A stretch of 64,000 bases of DNA from Rhodophyticola porphyridii. Its GTDB lineage: Bacteria; Pseudomonadota; Alphaproteobacteria; Rhodobacterales; Rhodobacteraceae. Positions 1 to 9,328 of this stretch are shown here, in pieces. Location of the stretch: the NCBI RefSeq assembly GCF_003688285.1, contig NZ_RCNT01000003.1, positions 7,501 to 71,500 of the forward strand. The letters are read 5' to 3'. Every line of letters begins with the position of its first letter. Within the stretch, counting starts at the first letter, position 1. Both the position numbers and the translations under genes were made by a program. Below the pieces are notes generated by a model. The model saw nothing but the letters and a program-made list of their open reading frames with translations, was not told the origin of the DNA and made no database searches.

Positions 1-162
1 TTAGGCGCGCGAAAAGACCGCCGATGCGGGGCTGCAATACTGGCCACCCAATCGTTCAAGACGACTCAAGGTAGGGACATACCCCAAGATATCGGGTTAT
101 CCCCAGACCTGTCCCCAAATATGGGTTTTTGGAGATGAGACTCACCGCGAGTCGCGGGGGAT

Positions 163-768
163 CTAGCTGGCGAGTCGCGTCTGCAGTGCGGGAAAACGCA
201 GGGCAAGGAGCAGCAGGGTGAGGCCCAGATAGATCATCGGCTCCAGTTGGAAGCCCTTGGCGAGCCAGACGTAGTGCAACGCCCCAAGGAGGGCCGCCGG
301 ATAAACGAGCATATGGAGCCGGCGCCAGGCCGCCGAACCCAGTCGCCTGACCGACAGGTTGTTAGACGTCACGGCCAGCGGGATCAGTAGGGCAAGGGCC
401 GCCATGCCAATGGTTATATAGGGGCGCTTCACGATATCGGCCCAGATCCGGCTTGCGCTCTGCACGTCCAACACCGCCCAGACCGCGAAATGCGCCAACA
501 CAAGGAAAAACGCGGTGACGCCGATCGCCCTGCGGAATCTGATCAGATTGATCCCCAGAAATCGTCTGAGCGGGGTGACGGCCAGCCCAAGGACGATCAA
601 TTGCAAGGCCCGCTCTCCATAGGCATGTTCAAGCGCCTCGATCGGCTCCACGCCCAGTCCTCCGGTCGCCCCGAGATAGAACATCCAGGACGCCCAGAGT
701 GCGGCGGCGACATAGATCGCCCATGGCGGCAGGCGCCGCAGCGCCCGGTTGATGCTCTCGACCATCAT
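163..768 (-). CDS. msrQ: MsrQ, heme-binding membrane subunit of the MsrPQ methionine sulfoxide reductase
   Basis: Inner-membrane b-type heme protein that passes electrons from the quinone pool or flavin reductase to periplasmic MsrP for repair of oxidised methionine. The 201-residue protein has about six hydrophobic segments typical of the ferric-reductase-like fold, with histidines in membrane segments (LAHFAVW near residue 92, RLHMLVYPAAL near 150, LHYVWLAKG near 163). It lies downstream of msrP on the same strand, 97 bp plus a short spacer away, as in other Proteobacteria. The start could be either of two adjacent ATGs. Family assignment is confident; the 166-bp spacer to msrP is larger than usual. 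Confidence 0.9.
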   Translation of the reverse strand: MMVESINRALRRLPPWAIYVAAALWASWMFYLGATGGLGVEPIEALEHAYGERALQLIVLGLAVTPLRRFLGINLIRFRRAIGVTAFFLVLAHFAVWAVLDVQSASRIWADIVKRPYITIGMAALALLIPLAVTSNNLSVRRLGSAAWRRLHMLVYPAALLGALHYVWLAKGFQLEPMIYLGLTLLLLALRFPALQTRLAS

Positions 769-934
769 CTTCAGCGACGCCCACTCATGATGCCATGCGG
801 AAGATATGTGCCGAAGCAGGGAGGCTTGACAGGCCCATTGCTCCGGGGACCACCGGGTCGCCCGGATGCTCCCGCCGGCACCGTCGGGTTTCCCGCGTCA
901 TGATCGCGGCCCGATCCGGCAGCCGGCGAGCCGC

Positions 935-1837
935 TCAAAAGAACTCAGCAAGATCCATGCCTTCATAAAGACCGGCAACCTCGTCCTCGTAGCCGTTGAA
1001 CATCAATGTATCCTGTCGCGTCGCAAACAGGCCACCGCCGATCCGCCGCTCCGTCGCCTGCGACCAGCGAGGGTGATCCACATTCGGGTTCACATTGCTG
1101 TAGAAGCCGTATTCCCGTGGCTGCGCCATGTTCCAGCTTGCCGGTGGCTGCTCTTCGGTCAGGGTGATGCGGACGATGCTCTTGATCGACTTGAAACCAT
1201 ACTTCCAAGGCACCACCAGTCGGATCGGCGCTCCGTTCTGGTTGGGCATCGGCTCACCGTAAAGCCCGGTCGCCAGGATCGTCAGCGGATGCATCGCCTC
1301 GTCCAGCCGCAAACCCTCCCGATAGGGCCATTCCAGAACCGGAAAGCGGAGGCCGGGCATCTCCTCGGGTCGGTTCAGCGTTTCGAAGGCCACATATCGG
1401 GCCCCGGCCTGCACGCCGACGCGCTCCAGCAAATCGGCCAGCTCGAACCCGTTCCATGGCACCACCATCGACCACGCCTCGACGCAGCGCAGGCGATAGA
1501 TGCGCTCCTCGACGGTCATCCCATCCATGATTTCGGCAAAGGAATAGGTGCCGGGATTGTCGACCAAACCATCGATCTGGATCGACCACGGCTGTGTCGT
1601 CATCATATGAGCGTTTCGGGCGGGGTCGTCCTTTCCCGTGCCGAACTCGTAGAAATTATTGTAGTTGGTGATCTCTTCCCAGGTGTTGGGCTCCAGATCC
1701 TGCGCCTGGGCGCGATTCCCGATCAGCCCGGCCCCCAGCAATGCCCCGCTGCCGGCCATGATCTGACGACGGTTCAGATAGAGGCTTCTGGGTGTCACAT
1801 CATTCCATGTGAGCGGGGAGCGATATCTTCCGGCCAT
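935..1837 (-). CDS. msrP: MsrP, periplasmic molybdopterin protein-methionine-sulfoxide reductase
   Basis: Catalytic subunit that reduces methionine sulfoxide in periplasmic proteins with a Mo-molybdopterin cofactor. A twin-arginine signal is visible (NRRQIMAG, about residues 22-29, followed by a hydrophobic stretch), fitting export of a folded cofactor protein. The core contains the sulfite-oxidase-fold motif [15 protein letters not shown], whose cysteine is the expected Mo ligand, and the conserved tail region [12 protein letters not shown] chose the internal ATG at 1837 because GGAG sits six bases upstream; a longer in-frame start at 1864 lacks a good ribosome site. Likely co-transcribed with msrQ. 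Confidence 0.93.
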   Translation of the reverse strand: MAGRYRSPLTWNDVTPRSLYLNRRQIMAGSGALLGAGLIGNRAQAQDLEPNTWEEITNYNNFYEFGTGKDDPARNAHMMTTQPWSIQIDGLVDNPGTYSFAEIMDGMTVEERIYRLRCVEAWSMVVPWNGFELADLLERVGVQAGARYVAFETLNRPEEMPGLRFPVLEWPYREGLRLDEAMHPLTILATGLYGEPMPNQNGAPIRLVVPWKYGFKSIKSIVRITLTEEQPPASWNMAQPREYGFYSNVNPNVDHPRWSQATERRIGGGLFATRQDTLMFNGYEDEVAGLYEGMDLAEFF

Positions 1838-1908
1838 GTCAATCTCCGTCTCGTTTCGCGGCACACTGCCCTAAAACATGGGGTGCGCCCAAGCCAAAGC
1901 ATGCGACC

Positions 1909-3396
1909 TCACGAAACTGTTTGCGGCGTGCGATCTGTCGGGAACAATTCGTTCATCGGGATTGACGTGCCATCCGGCTGGACAAGCCGCACATGCCGGC
2001 GGCGCAGCAGGCGCGGCTCGGACACGCCGACCGAATGGGCAATCGTCTCGACTTCCTTGACGATGGATTTGCCGTACATCGCGACGCGCTTATCCTTGTC
2101 TTCGACAACCAGACCGGCCTGAAAGCGCGGATCGTGTGTTGTGATGCCGGTCGGGCAGGTGTTCTTGTTACATTTGAGCGCCTGAATGCAGCCAAGCGAA
2201 AACATGAAGCCCCGCGCCGATGTTACGAAATCCGCACCCGCCGCCAGTGCCCAGGCCACATCGCCCGGATTGACGAGCTTGCCCGACGCGACAATGCGGA
2301 TGCGGTCTTTCAGGCCGGCTCTGTTGCGCAGATCGGTCAGAAGCGGCAGCGCCTCGCGGATCGACATTCCCACAAGATCCATCAGCGGCATGGGAGACGC
2401 GCCGGTGCCGCCCTCCCCCCCGTCAAGGGTGATGAAGTCCGGCGCGGTTTCCGCGCCCCGTTCGTTGATCAGTTCGAACAGTTCCCGAAACGGCTCCAGA
2501 CCGCCCATGACCGTCTTAATGCCCACGGGCTTGCCCGTGACGTCACGAATATGGCCGACCATATCCAACAGATCGGCAAAGTTTCGGATCTCCTTGTGCC
2601 GGTTCGGCGACAGGCTGTCCTGCCCGGCGCTGATGCCACGGATCTCGGCGATATCCGGCGTGATCTTCTCGGCGGGCAGAATGCCGCCCTTGCCCGGCTT
2701 GGCCCCCTGCGCCAGCTTCAATTCGAACATCTTCACCTCGGGCTTTTCGGCAACGGCCCGCAGTTTCTCGTCGTCGAGATTTCCGTCCGCATCCCGCACC
2801 CCGTATTTGGCGGTGCCGATCTGAAAGACGATGTCGGCCCCGCCTTCCAGATGATAGGGCGACAGACCGCCCTCACCCGTGTTCATCCACATGCCCGCCT
2901 CGCGCGCACCGCGGCTCAGCGCGCGAACCGCGGGCTGCGAAATCGCACCATAGCTCATGCCCGATATGTTGAAGAACGACCGGGCCATGAACGGAATGCG
3001 GGCATGCGGCCCGATCTCCATCGGCTCGGATTTGGCGAACTGGTCGTCCAGCGGCGGAAACGGGTCAGGTGTAAAGAGCGGTGTTCCCACCACACTGATA
3101 TTCCGTGTCGACCCGAAGGCAAGCGTGTTGCTTCCACCTTCGGCCGCATGTTTCACCCAGTCGCGCTGAGCCCGGTTGAAGGGAAGCTCCTCACGGTCCA
3201 TCGCGAAGAAGTACTGTCTGAAAAACTCGCCCAAGGTAGTGAACAACCCGCGGAACCGACCGATCACGGGATAATTGCGCCGGATCGCGTCACTTTTCTG
3301 GAGCCGGTCGAGTACGCCCACAACAATAACGATCAGCACACCGAGACCGATCACCAGCCAGAAAGCCAGCGCCATCGCTTCAAGATACCAGGTCAT
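1909..3396 (-). CDS. FMN-binding glutamate synthase-family protein with N-terminal membrane anchor
   Basis: Stand-alone version of the glutamate synthase central/FMN domain. One hydrophobic helix (about residues 5-28) precedes a soluble GltS-like barrel with the hallmarks NISGMSYGAIS, the flavin-binding TLDGGEGGTGA, and the cysteine cluster GCIQALKCNKNTCPTG that in glutamate synthase ligates a 3Fe-4S centre. No glutaminase domain or small subunit is encoded nearby, so ammonia-dependent glutamate synthesis is unproven; members of this family are usually annotated only as glutamate-synthase-like. Start at 3396 has GGAGG five bases upstream. Located just upstream of msrP in the same direction (71-bp gap), so co-expression is possible. 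Confidence 0.85.
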   Translation of the reverse strand: MTWYLEAMALAFWLVIGLGVLIVIVVGVLDRLQKSDAIRRNYPVIGRFRGLFTTLGEFFRQYFFAMDREELPFNRAQRDWVKHAAEGGSNTLAFGSTRNISVVGTPLFTPDPFPPLDDQFAKSEPMEIGPHARIPFMARSFFNISGMSYGAISQPAVRALSRGAREAGMWMNTGEGGLSPYHLEGGADIVFQIGTAKYGVRDADGNLDDEKLRAVAEKPEVKMFELKLAQGAKPGKGGILPAEKITPDIAEIRGISAGQDSLSPNRHKEIRNFADLLDMVGHIRDVTGKPVGIKTVMGGLEPFRELFELINERGAETAPDFITLDGGEGGTGASPMPLMDLVGMSIREALPLLTDLRNRAGLKDRIRIVASGKLVNPGDVAWALAAGADFVTSARGFMFSLGCIQALKCNKNTCPTGITTHDPRFQAGLVVEDKDKRVAMYGKSIVKEVETIAHSVGVSEPRLLRRRHVRLVQPDGTSIPMNELFPTDRTPQTVS

Positions 3397-3651
3397 ACAT
3401 CCCTCCAGCATTCACCAGGTCATCTTTCCCATCGAAGGGGTCGAGGCAAGTAAAGACGACCTGATCACTTCACCAAGGATAACGCCCGATAACATCAGTT
3501 TTACTGGATTTCGTTAACCTTGCGGGCTTAGGGCCGGATCACCATTCGTCAAGCCCATCGGCAACGGATCGCTCATCTTGCCGGGGGTCGAAACGCTTCC
3601 ATCTGGCAGGTCGCGGGACAACACCCGTTCGATCTTATGGGAGACACTAAG

Positions 3652-4134
3652 ATGATGAGACGCACCCTGCTGGCCCTCGTGGCATCAACCGCCTTGGCCG
3701 CACCGGCATTCGCAGACAGCCACTCCATGGACATCGTCGACACCGCCGTTGGCGCAGGTTCCTTCACCACGCTTGTTGCAGCAGTCGAAGCGGCGGGCCT
3801 AGTGGACACACTGAAAGGCGAAGGACCCTTCACCGTGTTCGCACCCACCGATGACGCCTTTGCCGCGCTGCCCGAAGGCACGGTAGATACGCTTCTTCTG
3901 GAAGAAAACCGCGATCAGCTCGTGGCCATCCTGACCTATCACGTCGTTCCGGGTGCGGTCATGTCGACCGATCTCAGCGACGGCATGACAGCGATGACCG
4001 TTCAGGGCGGCGACCTGACGATCGGTACCGAAGGTGGTGTGACCGTGAATGGCGCCAATGTCGTGACTGCCGACATCGAAGCCTCCAACGGCGTGATCCA
4101 CGTGATCGACACGGTAATCATCCCCGAGATGTAA
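3652..4134 (+). CDS. Exported fasciclin-domain protein (Sec signal)
   Basis: A 160-residue secreted protein made of one FAS1/beta-Ig-H3 domain. A Sec-type signal peptide (basic MMRRT, hydrophobic core, cleavage region APAFADS) is followed by DIVDTAV, the fasciclin H1 motif [14 protein letters not shown] and the H2 region YHVVPG / [17 protein letters not shown]1 domains act in adhesion or cell-envelope interactions; no enzyme function is implied. Start at 3652 is chosen because GGGAG is nine bases upstream; a longer start at 3637 is possible. From recollection, a fasciclin gene is among the singlet-oxygen regulon members of Rhodobacter sphaeroides, but I saw no clear sigma-E-type promoter here. 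Confidence 0.88.
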   Translation: MMRRTLLALVASTALAAPAFADSHSMDIVDTAVGAGSFTTLVAAVEAAGLVDTLKGEGPFTVFAPTDDAFAALPEGTVDTLLLEENRDQLVAILTYHVVPGAVMSTDLSDGMTAMTVQGGDLTIGTEGGVTVNGANVVTADIEASNGVIHVIDTVIIPEM

Positions 4135-4155
4135 GGCTCATCGCCTGACTCGACC

Positions 4156-4182
4156 GGACAGCGGCATATCGTGCCGCTGTCC
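4156..4182 (+). other. Perfect 11-bp stem-loop between the two fasciclin genes
   Basis: The arms GGACAGCGGCA and TGCCGCTGTCC pair perfectly around a five-base loop. No T-tract follows, so this is not a classic intrinsic terminator; it may stabilise or process a joint fasciclin mRNA, or weakly terminate it. Plus strand assumed from the flanking genes. Confidence 0.6.
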
Positions 4183-4228
4183 ACATTCGCACAACACAAC
4201 TTCAATACACCAGGGAAGGAAAACAACC

Positions 4229-4738
4229 ATGCTTCGCCGTCAATTCCTCACGACCGCTCCGGTCGCACTCACCGCCGCCGCCGCAGGCGCAGCGCTTGTC
4301 CCCGCTGTCGCGCGCGCGCAGTCCGCCACAATCGTGGATCTGGCCGTCGCCACTCCCGATCTGTCCACGCTGGTCACCGCAGTGACCGAGGCTGGTCTTG
4401 CCGAAACACTGTCCGGCCCCGGTCCATTCACGGTTTTCGCGCCCACGAATGACGCGTTCGCTGCGCTGCCCGCCGGGACGGTCGAGAGCCTGCTGCAGCC
4501 CGAAAACCGCGATCAGCTGGTCTCGATTTTGACCTACCATGTCTCACCCGCAAGCTACCCCGCCGAGGCGATCATCGGACAGCGCGGCCGCATTCCGACC
4601 GTTCAGGGCGATTTCCTGCGTGCCGACGGCACAGGCGGCGGCGTCACACTGAACAATTCGGTGAACGTGACGACCGCGGATATCATCGCCTCCAACGGCG
4701 TGGTGCATCTGATCGACGCGGTTCTGCTGCCCCACTGA
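4229..4738 (+). CDS. Exported fasciclin-domain protein (Tat-like signal)
   Basis: Second, paralogous single-FAS1-domain protein of 169 residues. It shares FTVFAPTNDAFAALP and the SNGVVHLIDAVLLP end with the preceding protein but carries an insertion around RGRIPTVQGDFLRADG. The N-terminus MLRRQFLTT followed by an alanine-rich segment ending ARAQS looks like a twin-arginine signal, unlike the Sec-type signal of its neighbour. A good ribosome site (AGGGAAGG) lies about ten bases before ATG. The pair probably arose by tandem duplication; a strong terminator follows. Confidence 0.87.
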   Translation: MLRRQFLTTAPVALTAAAAGAALVPAVARAQSATIVDLAVATPDLSTLVTAVTEAGLAETLSGPGPFTVFAPTNDAFAALPAGTVESLLQPENRDQLVSILTYHVSPASYPAEAIIGQRGRIPTVQGDFLRADGTGGGVTLNNSVNVTTADIIASNGVVHLIDAVLLPH

Positions 4739-4759
4739 GTTACGACCAAGGCATAATGG

Positions 4760-4794
4760 AAAGCGCCCCCCGCCTGACCGGAAGGGGGCGCTTT
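4760..4794. terminator. Bidirectional intrinsic terminator
   Basis: An 11-bp perfect stem (AAAGCGCCCCC / GGGGGCGCTTT) with a 13-base loop is flanked by A and T runs on both sides. It sits between the convergent fasciclin gene and clpB and can end transcription from both. Confidence 0.88.
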
Positions 4795-4814
4795 TCTGTC
4801 AGCCTCCGCGGGAT

Positions 4815-7430
4815 CTAGTGCACAACCGCGTCATCCGGCTTGGGCCGGGTCGACGCACTGACCCGATCACCGACAATCAGACCATCCGCCCCCGCGCTGA
4901 CATGTACGGTGTCGCCGTCCCTGACATCACCGGCGAGGATCATCTCGGCCAGCTGATCCTGCAGGCTGCGCTGGATCACGCGCTTCAGCGGACGCGCCCC
5001 GAATACAGGGTCATAGCCCTCATCGGCCAGCCAGGTCCGCGCACTGTCATCCAGATCCAGCGAGATCTTGCGATCCGCCAGACGTTTCTCCAGACGCGCC
5101 ATCTGGATCGCGACAATGCCATCCATATCCGCGCGGGATAGCCGATCGAAGATGATCGTCTCGTCCAGGCGATTCAGGAACTCGGGCCGGAAATGCGCCC
5201 GCACAGCATCCATCACATCGCGTTTGGCATCCGACGCATCGGCCCCGTCCGGCAACTGGCTCAGCGCCTGAGCGCCCAGGTTCGACGTCAGCACGATCAA
5301 TGTCTGCTTGAAATCGACGGTACGCCCCTGCCCGTCGGTCAACTGACCGTCATCAAGGACCTGCAACAGGACGTTGAACACGTCCGGATGCGCTTTTTCC
5401 ACCTCGTCGAACAAGACCACCTGATAGGGGCGGCGCCGGACCGCTTCGGTCAGCTTGCCGCCTTCGTCATAACCGACATAGCCCGGAGGCGCGCCGATCA
5501 GCCGGGCGACGGAGTGCTTCTCCATGAATTCGCTCATGTCGATCCGCACCATCGCCTGATCATCGTCGAAAAGATACTCGGCCAGCGCCTTGGTCAGCTC
5601 CGTCTTCCCCACGCCGGTCGGCCCGAGCATCAGGAACGAGCCGAGCGGCCGATTCTCATCATTCAAACCCGCCCGCGCCCGGCGCACAGCATTGGACACG
5701 GCGGTTACGGCGGTTCTCTGGCCGATCACCCGTTTGCCGATCTCCTCCTCCATACGGAGCAGTTTCTCGCGTTCGCCCTCCAGCATCTTGGACATCGGAA
5801 TGCCGGTCCAGCGTTCGACCACGGCGGCGATCTGCTCGGGGCGCACGGCCTCTTCGACCATCACGTCATCCTCGGCCTGCTCCGCTTTCGCCAGTTCCTT
5901 CTCAAGCTGCGGGATAACGCCGTAGCTCAACTCCCCGGCCTTCGCCAAATCGCCGTTGCGCTTGGCCTGATCCAGTTCCGCCCGAGCATGATCCAGCTTT
6001 TCCTTCAGACCGCGTGCGCTTTCCAGCTTGTCGCGCTCCGATTGCCATTGCGCCGTCATCTCGGCGGACCGCTGCTGCAGTTCGGACAGCTCTCTTTCCA
6101 GCTTCTCCAACCGATCCTTGGAGGCGGCGTCGTCTTCCTTCTTCAGCGCCTCCGCCTCTATCTGCTTTTGCAGGATGTCACGATCAAGTGCGTCCAGCTC
6201 CTCGGGCTTGCTGTCCACTTCCATCCGCAAGCGGCTCGCGGCCTCGTCCATTAGGTCGATGGCCTTGTCCGGCAGGAAACGGTCGGTGATGTACCGATGG
6301 CTGAGTGTCGCCGCTGCGACCAGAGCCGCGTCTGAGATACGCACCCCGTGGTGCAACTCGTATTTCTCCTTGATCCCGCGCAGGATCGATACGGTATCCT
6401 CCACAGTCGGCTCCTCCACCATCAGGGGTTGGAACCGCCGGGCCAGGGCCGCATCTTTCTCGACATATTTGCGATATTCGTCCAGAGTCGTGGCGCCCAC
6501 GCAGTGCAGCTCGCCGCGCGCCAGCGCGGGTTTGATGAGGTTTGCCGCATCCATCGCGCCATCGGTCTTGCCCGCGCCAACCAGCGTGTGCATCTCGTCG
6601 ATGAAGAGGATTATCTCCCCCGCAGCCGCGGTGATCTCGTTCAGAACCGCCTTCAGCCGTTCTTCGAACTCGCCACGATACTTCGCACCGGCAATCAGCG
6701 CACCCATATCAAGCGCCATCAGAGTCTTGTTGCGCAGGCTTTCGGGCACGTCGCCATTGACGATCCTCAACGCCAGACCCTCCGCGATCGCGGTCTTGCC
6801 CACGCCCGGCTCACCGATCAGGACCGGGTTGTTCTTCGTGCGCCGAGAAAGAACCTGCATCGCGCGACGAATTTCCTCGTCGCGGCCGATGATCGGGTCG
6901 ATCTTACCCTCGCGGGCGGCTTCGGTCAGGTCGCGGGCATATTTGCCAAGCGCCTCGTAATTGTCTTCCGCGGAGGCGCTGTCGGCCGTCCGCCCCTTGC
7001 GGATGTCATTGATCGCCGCGTTCAGGCTCTGCGCGTTGACGGCGCCGGCTTCAAGCGCGCCCTTGGCCGCCGATTTCACCATCGCCAATGCGGTCAGAAG
7101 GCGTTCGACGGGTACGAAACTGTCGCCCGCTTTTTCGGCCAGTTTCTGTGCTTCGGACAGAACCTTCGTGGTCTGCCCGTCGAGATAAAGCTGTCCGGCA
7201 TCGCCCGTCACTTTGGGCAGCTTACCGATAGCGACATCCAGCGTCTCGACGACGCGTTTGGGATCTCCGCCCGCGCGGGCAATCAGATTTGAAGCGAGCC
7301 CCTGATCATCGTCCATCAACGCTTTCAGCAGATGTTCTGGGGCAAGTTTCTGATGGTCCTCGCGCTGCGCGATGGTCTGAGCGGCCTGCACAAACCCGCG
7401 TGCGCGATCTGTGAACTTCTCGAAGTTCAT
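4815..7430 (-). CDS. clpB: ClpB disaggregase chaperone
   Basis: Hexameric AAA+ chaperone that, with DnaK, pulls proteins out of aggregates after heat stress. The 871 residues match full-length ClpB: N-terminal Clp-N repeats, first Walker A GEPGVGKT with Walker B LFIDEMH, the long coiled-coil M-domain (about residues 410-530), second Walker A GPTGVGKT and the conserved [22 protein letters not shown] segment. Start at 7430 has AAGGAG seven bases upstream; the longer reading frame start is not supported. A heat-shock-type promoter lies upstream, and a bidirectional terminator follows. Confidence 0.98.
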   Translation of the reverse strand: MNFEKFTDRARGFVQAAQTIAQREDHQKLAPEHLLKALMDDDQGLASNLIARAGGDPKRVVETLDVAIGKLPKVTGDAGQLYLDGQTTKVLSEAQKLAEKAGDSFVPVERLLTALAMVKSAAKGALEAGAVNAQSLNAAINDIRKGRTADSASAEDNYEALGKYARDLTEAAREGKIDPIIGRDEEIRRAMQVLSRRTKNNPVLIGEPGVGKTAIAEGLALRIVNGDVPESLRNKTLMALDMGALIAGAKYRGEFEERLKAVLNEITAAAGEIILFIDEMHTLVGAGKTDGAMDAANLIKPALARGELHCVGATTLDEYRKYVEKDAALARRFQPLMVEEPTVEDTVSILRGIKEKYELHHGVRISDAALVAAATLSHRYITDRFLPDKAIDLMDEAASRLRMEVDSKPEELDALDRDILQKQIEAEALKKEDDAASKDRLEKLERELSELQQRSAEMTAQWQSERDKLESARGLKEKLDHARAELDQAKRNGDLAKAGELSYGVIPQLEKELAKAEQAEDDVMVEEAVRPEQIAAVVERWTGIPMSKMLEGEREKLLRMEEEIGKRVIGQRTAVTAVSNAVRRARAGLNDENRPLGSFLMLGPTGVGKTELTKALAEYLFDDDQAMVRIDMSEFMEKHSVARLIGAPPGYVGYDEGGKLTEAVRRRPYQVVLFDEVEKAHPDVFNVLLQVLDDGQLTDGQGRTVDFKQTLIVLTSNLGAQALSQLPDGADASDAKRDVMDAVRAHFRPEFLNRLDETIIFDRLSRADMDGIVAIQMARLEKRLADRKISLDLDDSARTWLADEGYDPVFGARPLKRVIQRSLQDQLAEMILAGDVRDGDTVHVSAGADGLIVGDRVSASTRPKPDDAVVH

Positions 7431-7506
7431 CACGTCTCTCCTTCTCAAAAGCGCCTGCCTCTGCCCCGCCCTGAAGCGGCACGGGGTCGTCGCAAGCCTC
7501 CAGCCC

Positions 7507-7536
7507 TAGATGGGAAATCGCCGACGCGATCTCAAG
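7507..7536 (-). promoter_or_regulatory. Candidate sigma-32 (RpoH) promoter of clpB
   Basis: On the minus strand CTTGAG (7536-7531) is followed after 16 bases by CCCATCTA (7514-7507), close to the heat-shock consensus CTTGAA and CCCATNT. It lies about 75 bp before the clpB start and its -35 element overlaps the stop codon of the upstream gene. Confidence 0.6.
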
Positions 7537-8050
7537 ATTTCTGTTGCACTTTCACGCCAAATTCCCGCGCCAGCGCCCTCGCGCGCGCCTGCATCGCCTT
7601 GGAGCGATCTGTCAGGCCCTGCTCAATACGGTCTGTCACATCCGCCATCGCCCCGTGCATGGCCGCGACCCGGCAATAGGCATCGAAAGCCCAAACCCGC
7701 AGAAAAAGCTTGTCCGATCCCGCCAACCCCACGAAATTCCGCAGATAAGGTTCCGCTACTCCGGGCGCGTATTGCACCGTTTGCAGCAGATGCAGGATCG
7801 CGTCCGGCTCCGTCAGTTTCGGAAAATCGGCCAAAGCCTCCGCCAGTTGCGCCTCAGACAGGCGGCCGGCCTCGGCCAGCGCCTTGACCATCCACGTGGC
7901 CCCCACCTGATCTGGCCCGGCCACCGCATCCAGAATGGCGCCCTCCGCCTCCGGGGTCAGGGGCAGGTCGACAGCATCCTTCAATGGCGCGATGCGACGC
8001 CCGTCAAACGCGGCCAATGCCTTTTGAATATCGTCTTTCCTGCGCACCAT
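7532..8050 (-). CDS. Conserved hypothetical protein, helical-repeat like
   Basis: A 172-residue soluble protein that I do not recognise by name. It is rich in helices with leucine/alanine heptads and reads like a HEAT-type helical repeat protein (for example LRVWAFDAYCRVAAMHG and the RSKAMQARARALAREFG end). No catalytic motif, signal peptide or membrane segment is visible. Start at 8050 (MVRRKDDIQKAL) is preferred because the longer frame begins with low-complexity sequence. The gene precedes clpB in the same direction; the clpB promoter overlaps its stop codon. Confidence 0.7.
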   Translation of the reverse strand: MVRRKDDIQKALAAFDGRRIAPLKDAVDLPLTPEAEGAILDAVAGPDQVGATWMVKALAEAGRLSEAQLAEALADFPKLTEPDAILHLLQTVQYAPGVAEPYLRNFVGLAGSDKLFLRVWAFDAYCRVAAMHGAMADVTDRIEQGLTDRSKAMQARARALAREFGVKVQQKS

Positions 8051-8162
8051 CTCTCCATGCTGCGCCAGACCAGCCCGCTTGCCAAGGCCCGCGCTGGATA
8101 GTGGGTGAGGGAGGGGGCCCCGCAAGTCCTGGTAGCCGGGCGCCGCCTGACCTTCCCGTTAA

Positions 8163-8582
8163 CTAGTCCGGGTCCCGCGCCCTGATCCGGTTTCCGCGCG
8201 GCTTGTGCTCCAGCTCCGCCAGACCCAGCAGCTCCAGTACCGGCGCAACGTAATTCGCAAACCGACCGCGATAACCTTTTCTGAGCCCGTAATACCCGCC
8301 GACCGGGTTGCCTTCGTCTCGCGCCCAGGCTTCAAGCGTGCCCTGCTTCACCGGCTTGCCCTCGTCGGCATTGCCCAGATCGATCCAGTCACCGCGCCGC
8401 CGCAACATCTCCGCGGCATCCTCCAGCGCCTGCAGCCGGTAGCTCAGCCGGGTCTTGCCCACCTGCACCACCAACGCGGGGGGATCCGCCGCCGCGTCGC
8501 GCCAGGCCTGGTATTCGGAACTGCCGGGTGGGGTCTTCAACCGCCAGGGATCCTCCGCCGTGCCATCGCCATATGTGATCAT
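8163..8582 (-). CDS. Small conserved protein, DUF6855-like
   Basis: A 139-residue soluble protein beginning MITYGDGTAEDPWRLKTPPG. From memory this resembles a family of unknown function listed as DUF6855; no reaction is known to me. The C-terminal half (GTLEAWARDEGNPVGGYYGLR, followed by a basic RGNRIRARD end) could bind nucleic acid, but that is speculation. The gene is divergent from a WYL-type regulator with a palindromic operator between them, which suggests that regulator controls it. Start at 8582 chosen over 8612 by resemblance to homologs. Confidence 0.7.
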   Translation of the reverse strand: MITYGDGTAEDPWRLKTPPGSSEYQAWRDAAADPPALVVQVGKTRLSYRLQALEDAAEMLRRRGDWIDLGNADEGKPVKQGTLEAWARDEGNPVGGYYGLRKGYRGRFANYVAPVLELLGLAELEHKPRGNRIRARDPD

Positions 8583-8672
8583 ACCGTTCCCTCCGCGGCT
8601 GCCGCCATCCATTTCGCTTTGTGAAGTCTCATCATGCCTCCATAGCTCACCGGCTCCTCCCTATGCCCCCTT

Positions 8673-8693
8673 ACATGACATCTTCTGTCATGT
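8673..8693. promoter_or_regulatory. Palindromic operator in divergent promoter region
   Basis: Perfect 8-bp inverted repeat ACATGACA-TCTTC-TGTCATGT, ending 11 bases before the preferred start of the regulator gene. It probably binds that regulator and controls both divergent genes. It also overlaps an upstream alternative ATG at 8690, arguing against that start. Confidence 0.65.
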
Positions 8694-8704
8694 TTAAATT
8701 GCCC

Positions 8705-9316
8705 ATGCGCGCCTCCCGTCTTCTCCGTATTCTCCTGATCCTCCAGAACCGCGGCCGGCAGACCTCCACGCAACTGGCCCGCGAACTGGAGGTCGCGCAA
8801 CGCACCATCCTGCGCGATGTCGATGCAATGACCGAAGCGGGCCTGCCGATTATCGTGCATCAGGGCAATCAGGGCGGCATAGAGCTGGGGTTCAACTACC
8901 GGACCCGCCTGACGGGCCTGGATACCGCCGAGGCCGAGGCGCTGGCATTGCATCTGGCCACGCCCCATCCCGCCCTTCACCAAATGGGCCTCGGTCCGGC
9001 CATGCAGACAGCCCGGGCGAAACTGCTGGAAAGCTTTCCCGACGCGACCCGAAGCCGCTGCGCCGAGGCGGTCGCGCGGTTTTCGGTCCGGACAGCGCCC
9101 GCCGCGCCGAACCCCTATGTCATGGCGCTTGCTGAGGCCATTCGGAACAGGTGCATCGTGCGGCTGCGCGGGCGCTCACGCCATCCACAGGATCTGCACC
9201 CGATCCATCTGGGCTTTGACGGCCAAACCTGGTCCGTCACCGATGAACGGCGTCCCGAAATGCCCATTCCACAAGCAGATTGGGGCGATCTGAACATCTC
9301 CTCCCGCCGGTTCTAG
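8705..9316 (+). CDS. YafY/DeoR-type HTH regulator with shortened WYL region
   Basis: DNA-binding regulator of 203 residues. The N-terminal winged helix is clear (MRASRLLRILLILQNRGRQTS, with recognition helix region VAQRTILRDVDAMTEAGLPI), followed by the GGIELGFNYRTRLTGLDTAEAEALAL linker typical of YafY-like proteins and a short C-terminal part (HPIHLGFDGQTWSV). The WYL ligand-sensing core is shorter than in most members, so ligand sensing may be altered. It is divergent from a small unknown gene and has a perfect palindrome directly upstream, suggesting autoregulation. No Shine-Dalgarno sequence precedes the start. Confidence 0.8.
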   Translation: MRASRLLRILLILQNRGRQTSTQLARELEVAQRTILRDVDAMTEAGLPIIVHQGNQGGIELGFNYRTRLTGLDTAEAEALALHLATPHPALHQMGLGPAMQTARAKLLESFPDATRSRCAEAVARFSVRTAPAAPNPYVMALAEAIRNRCIVRLRGRSRHPQDLHPIHLGFDGQTWSVTDERRPEMPIPQADWGDLNISSRRF

Positions 9317-9328
9317 AAAAGATTGAAC

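Noticed and set aside
1-162. TTATCCCCA and short repeats at the left end, considered as DnaA-box/origin signal
   Set aside because: Differs from the TTATCCACA consensus and no cluster is present; no gene supported in this stretch.
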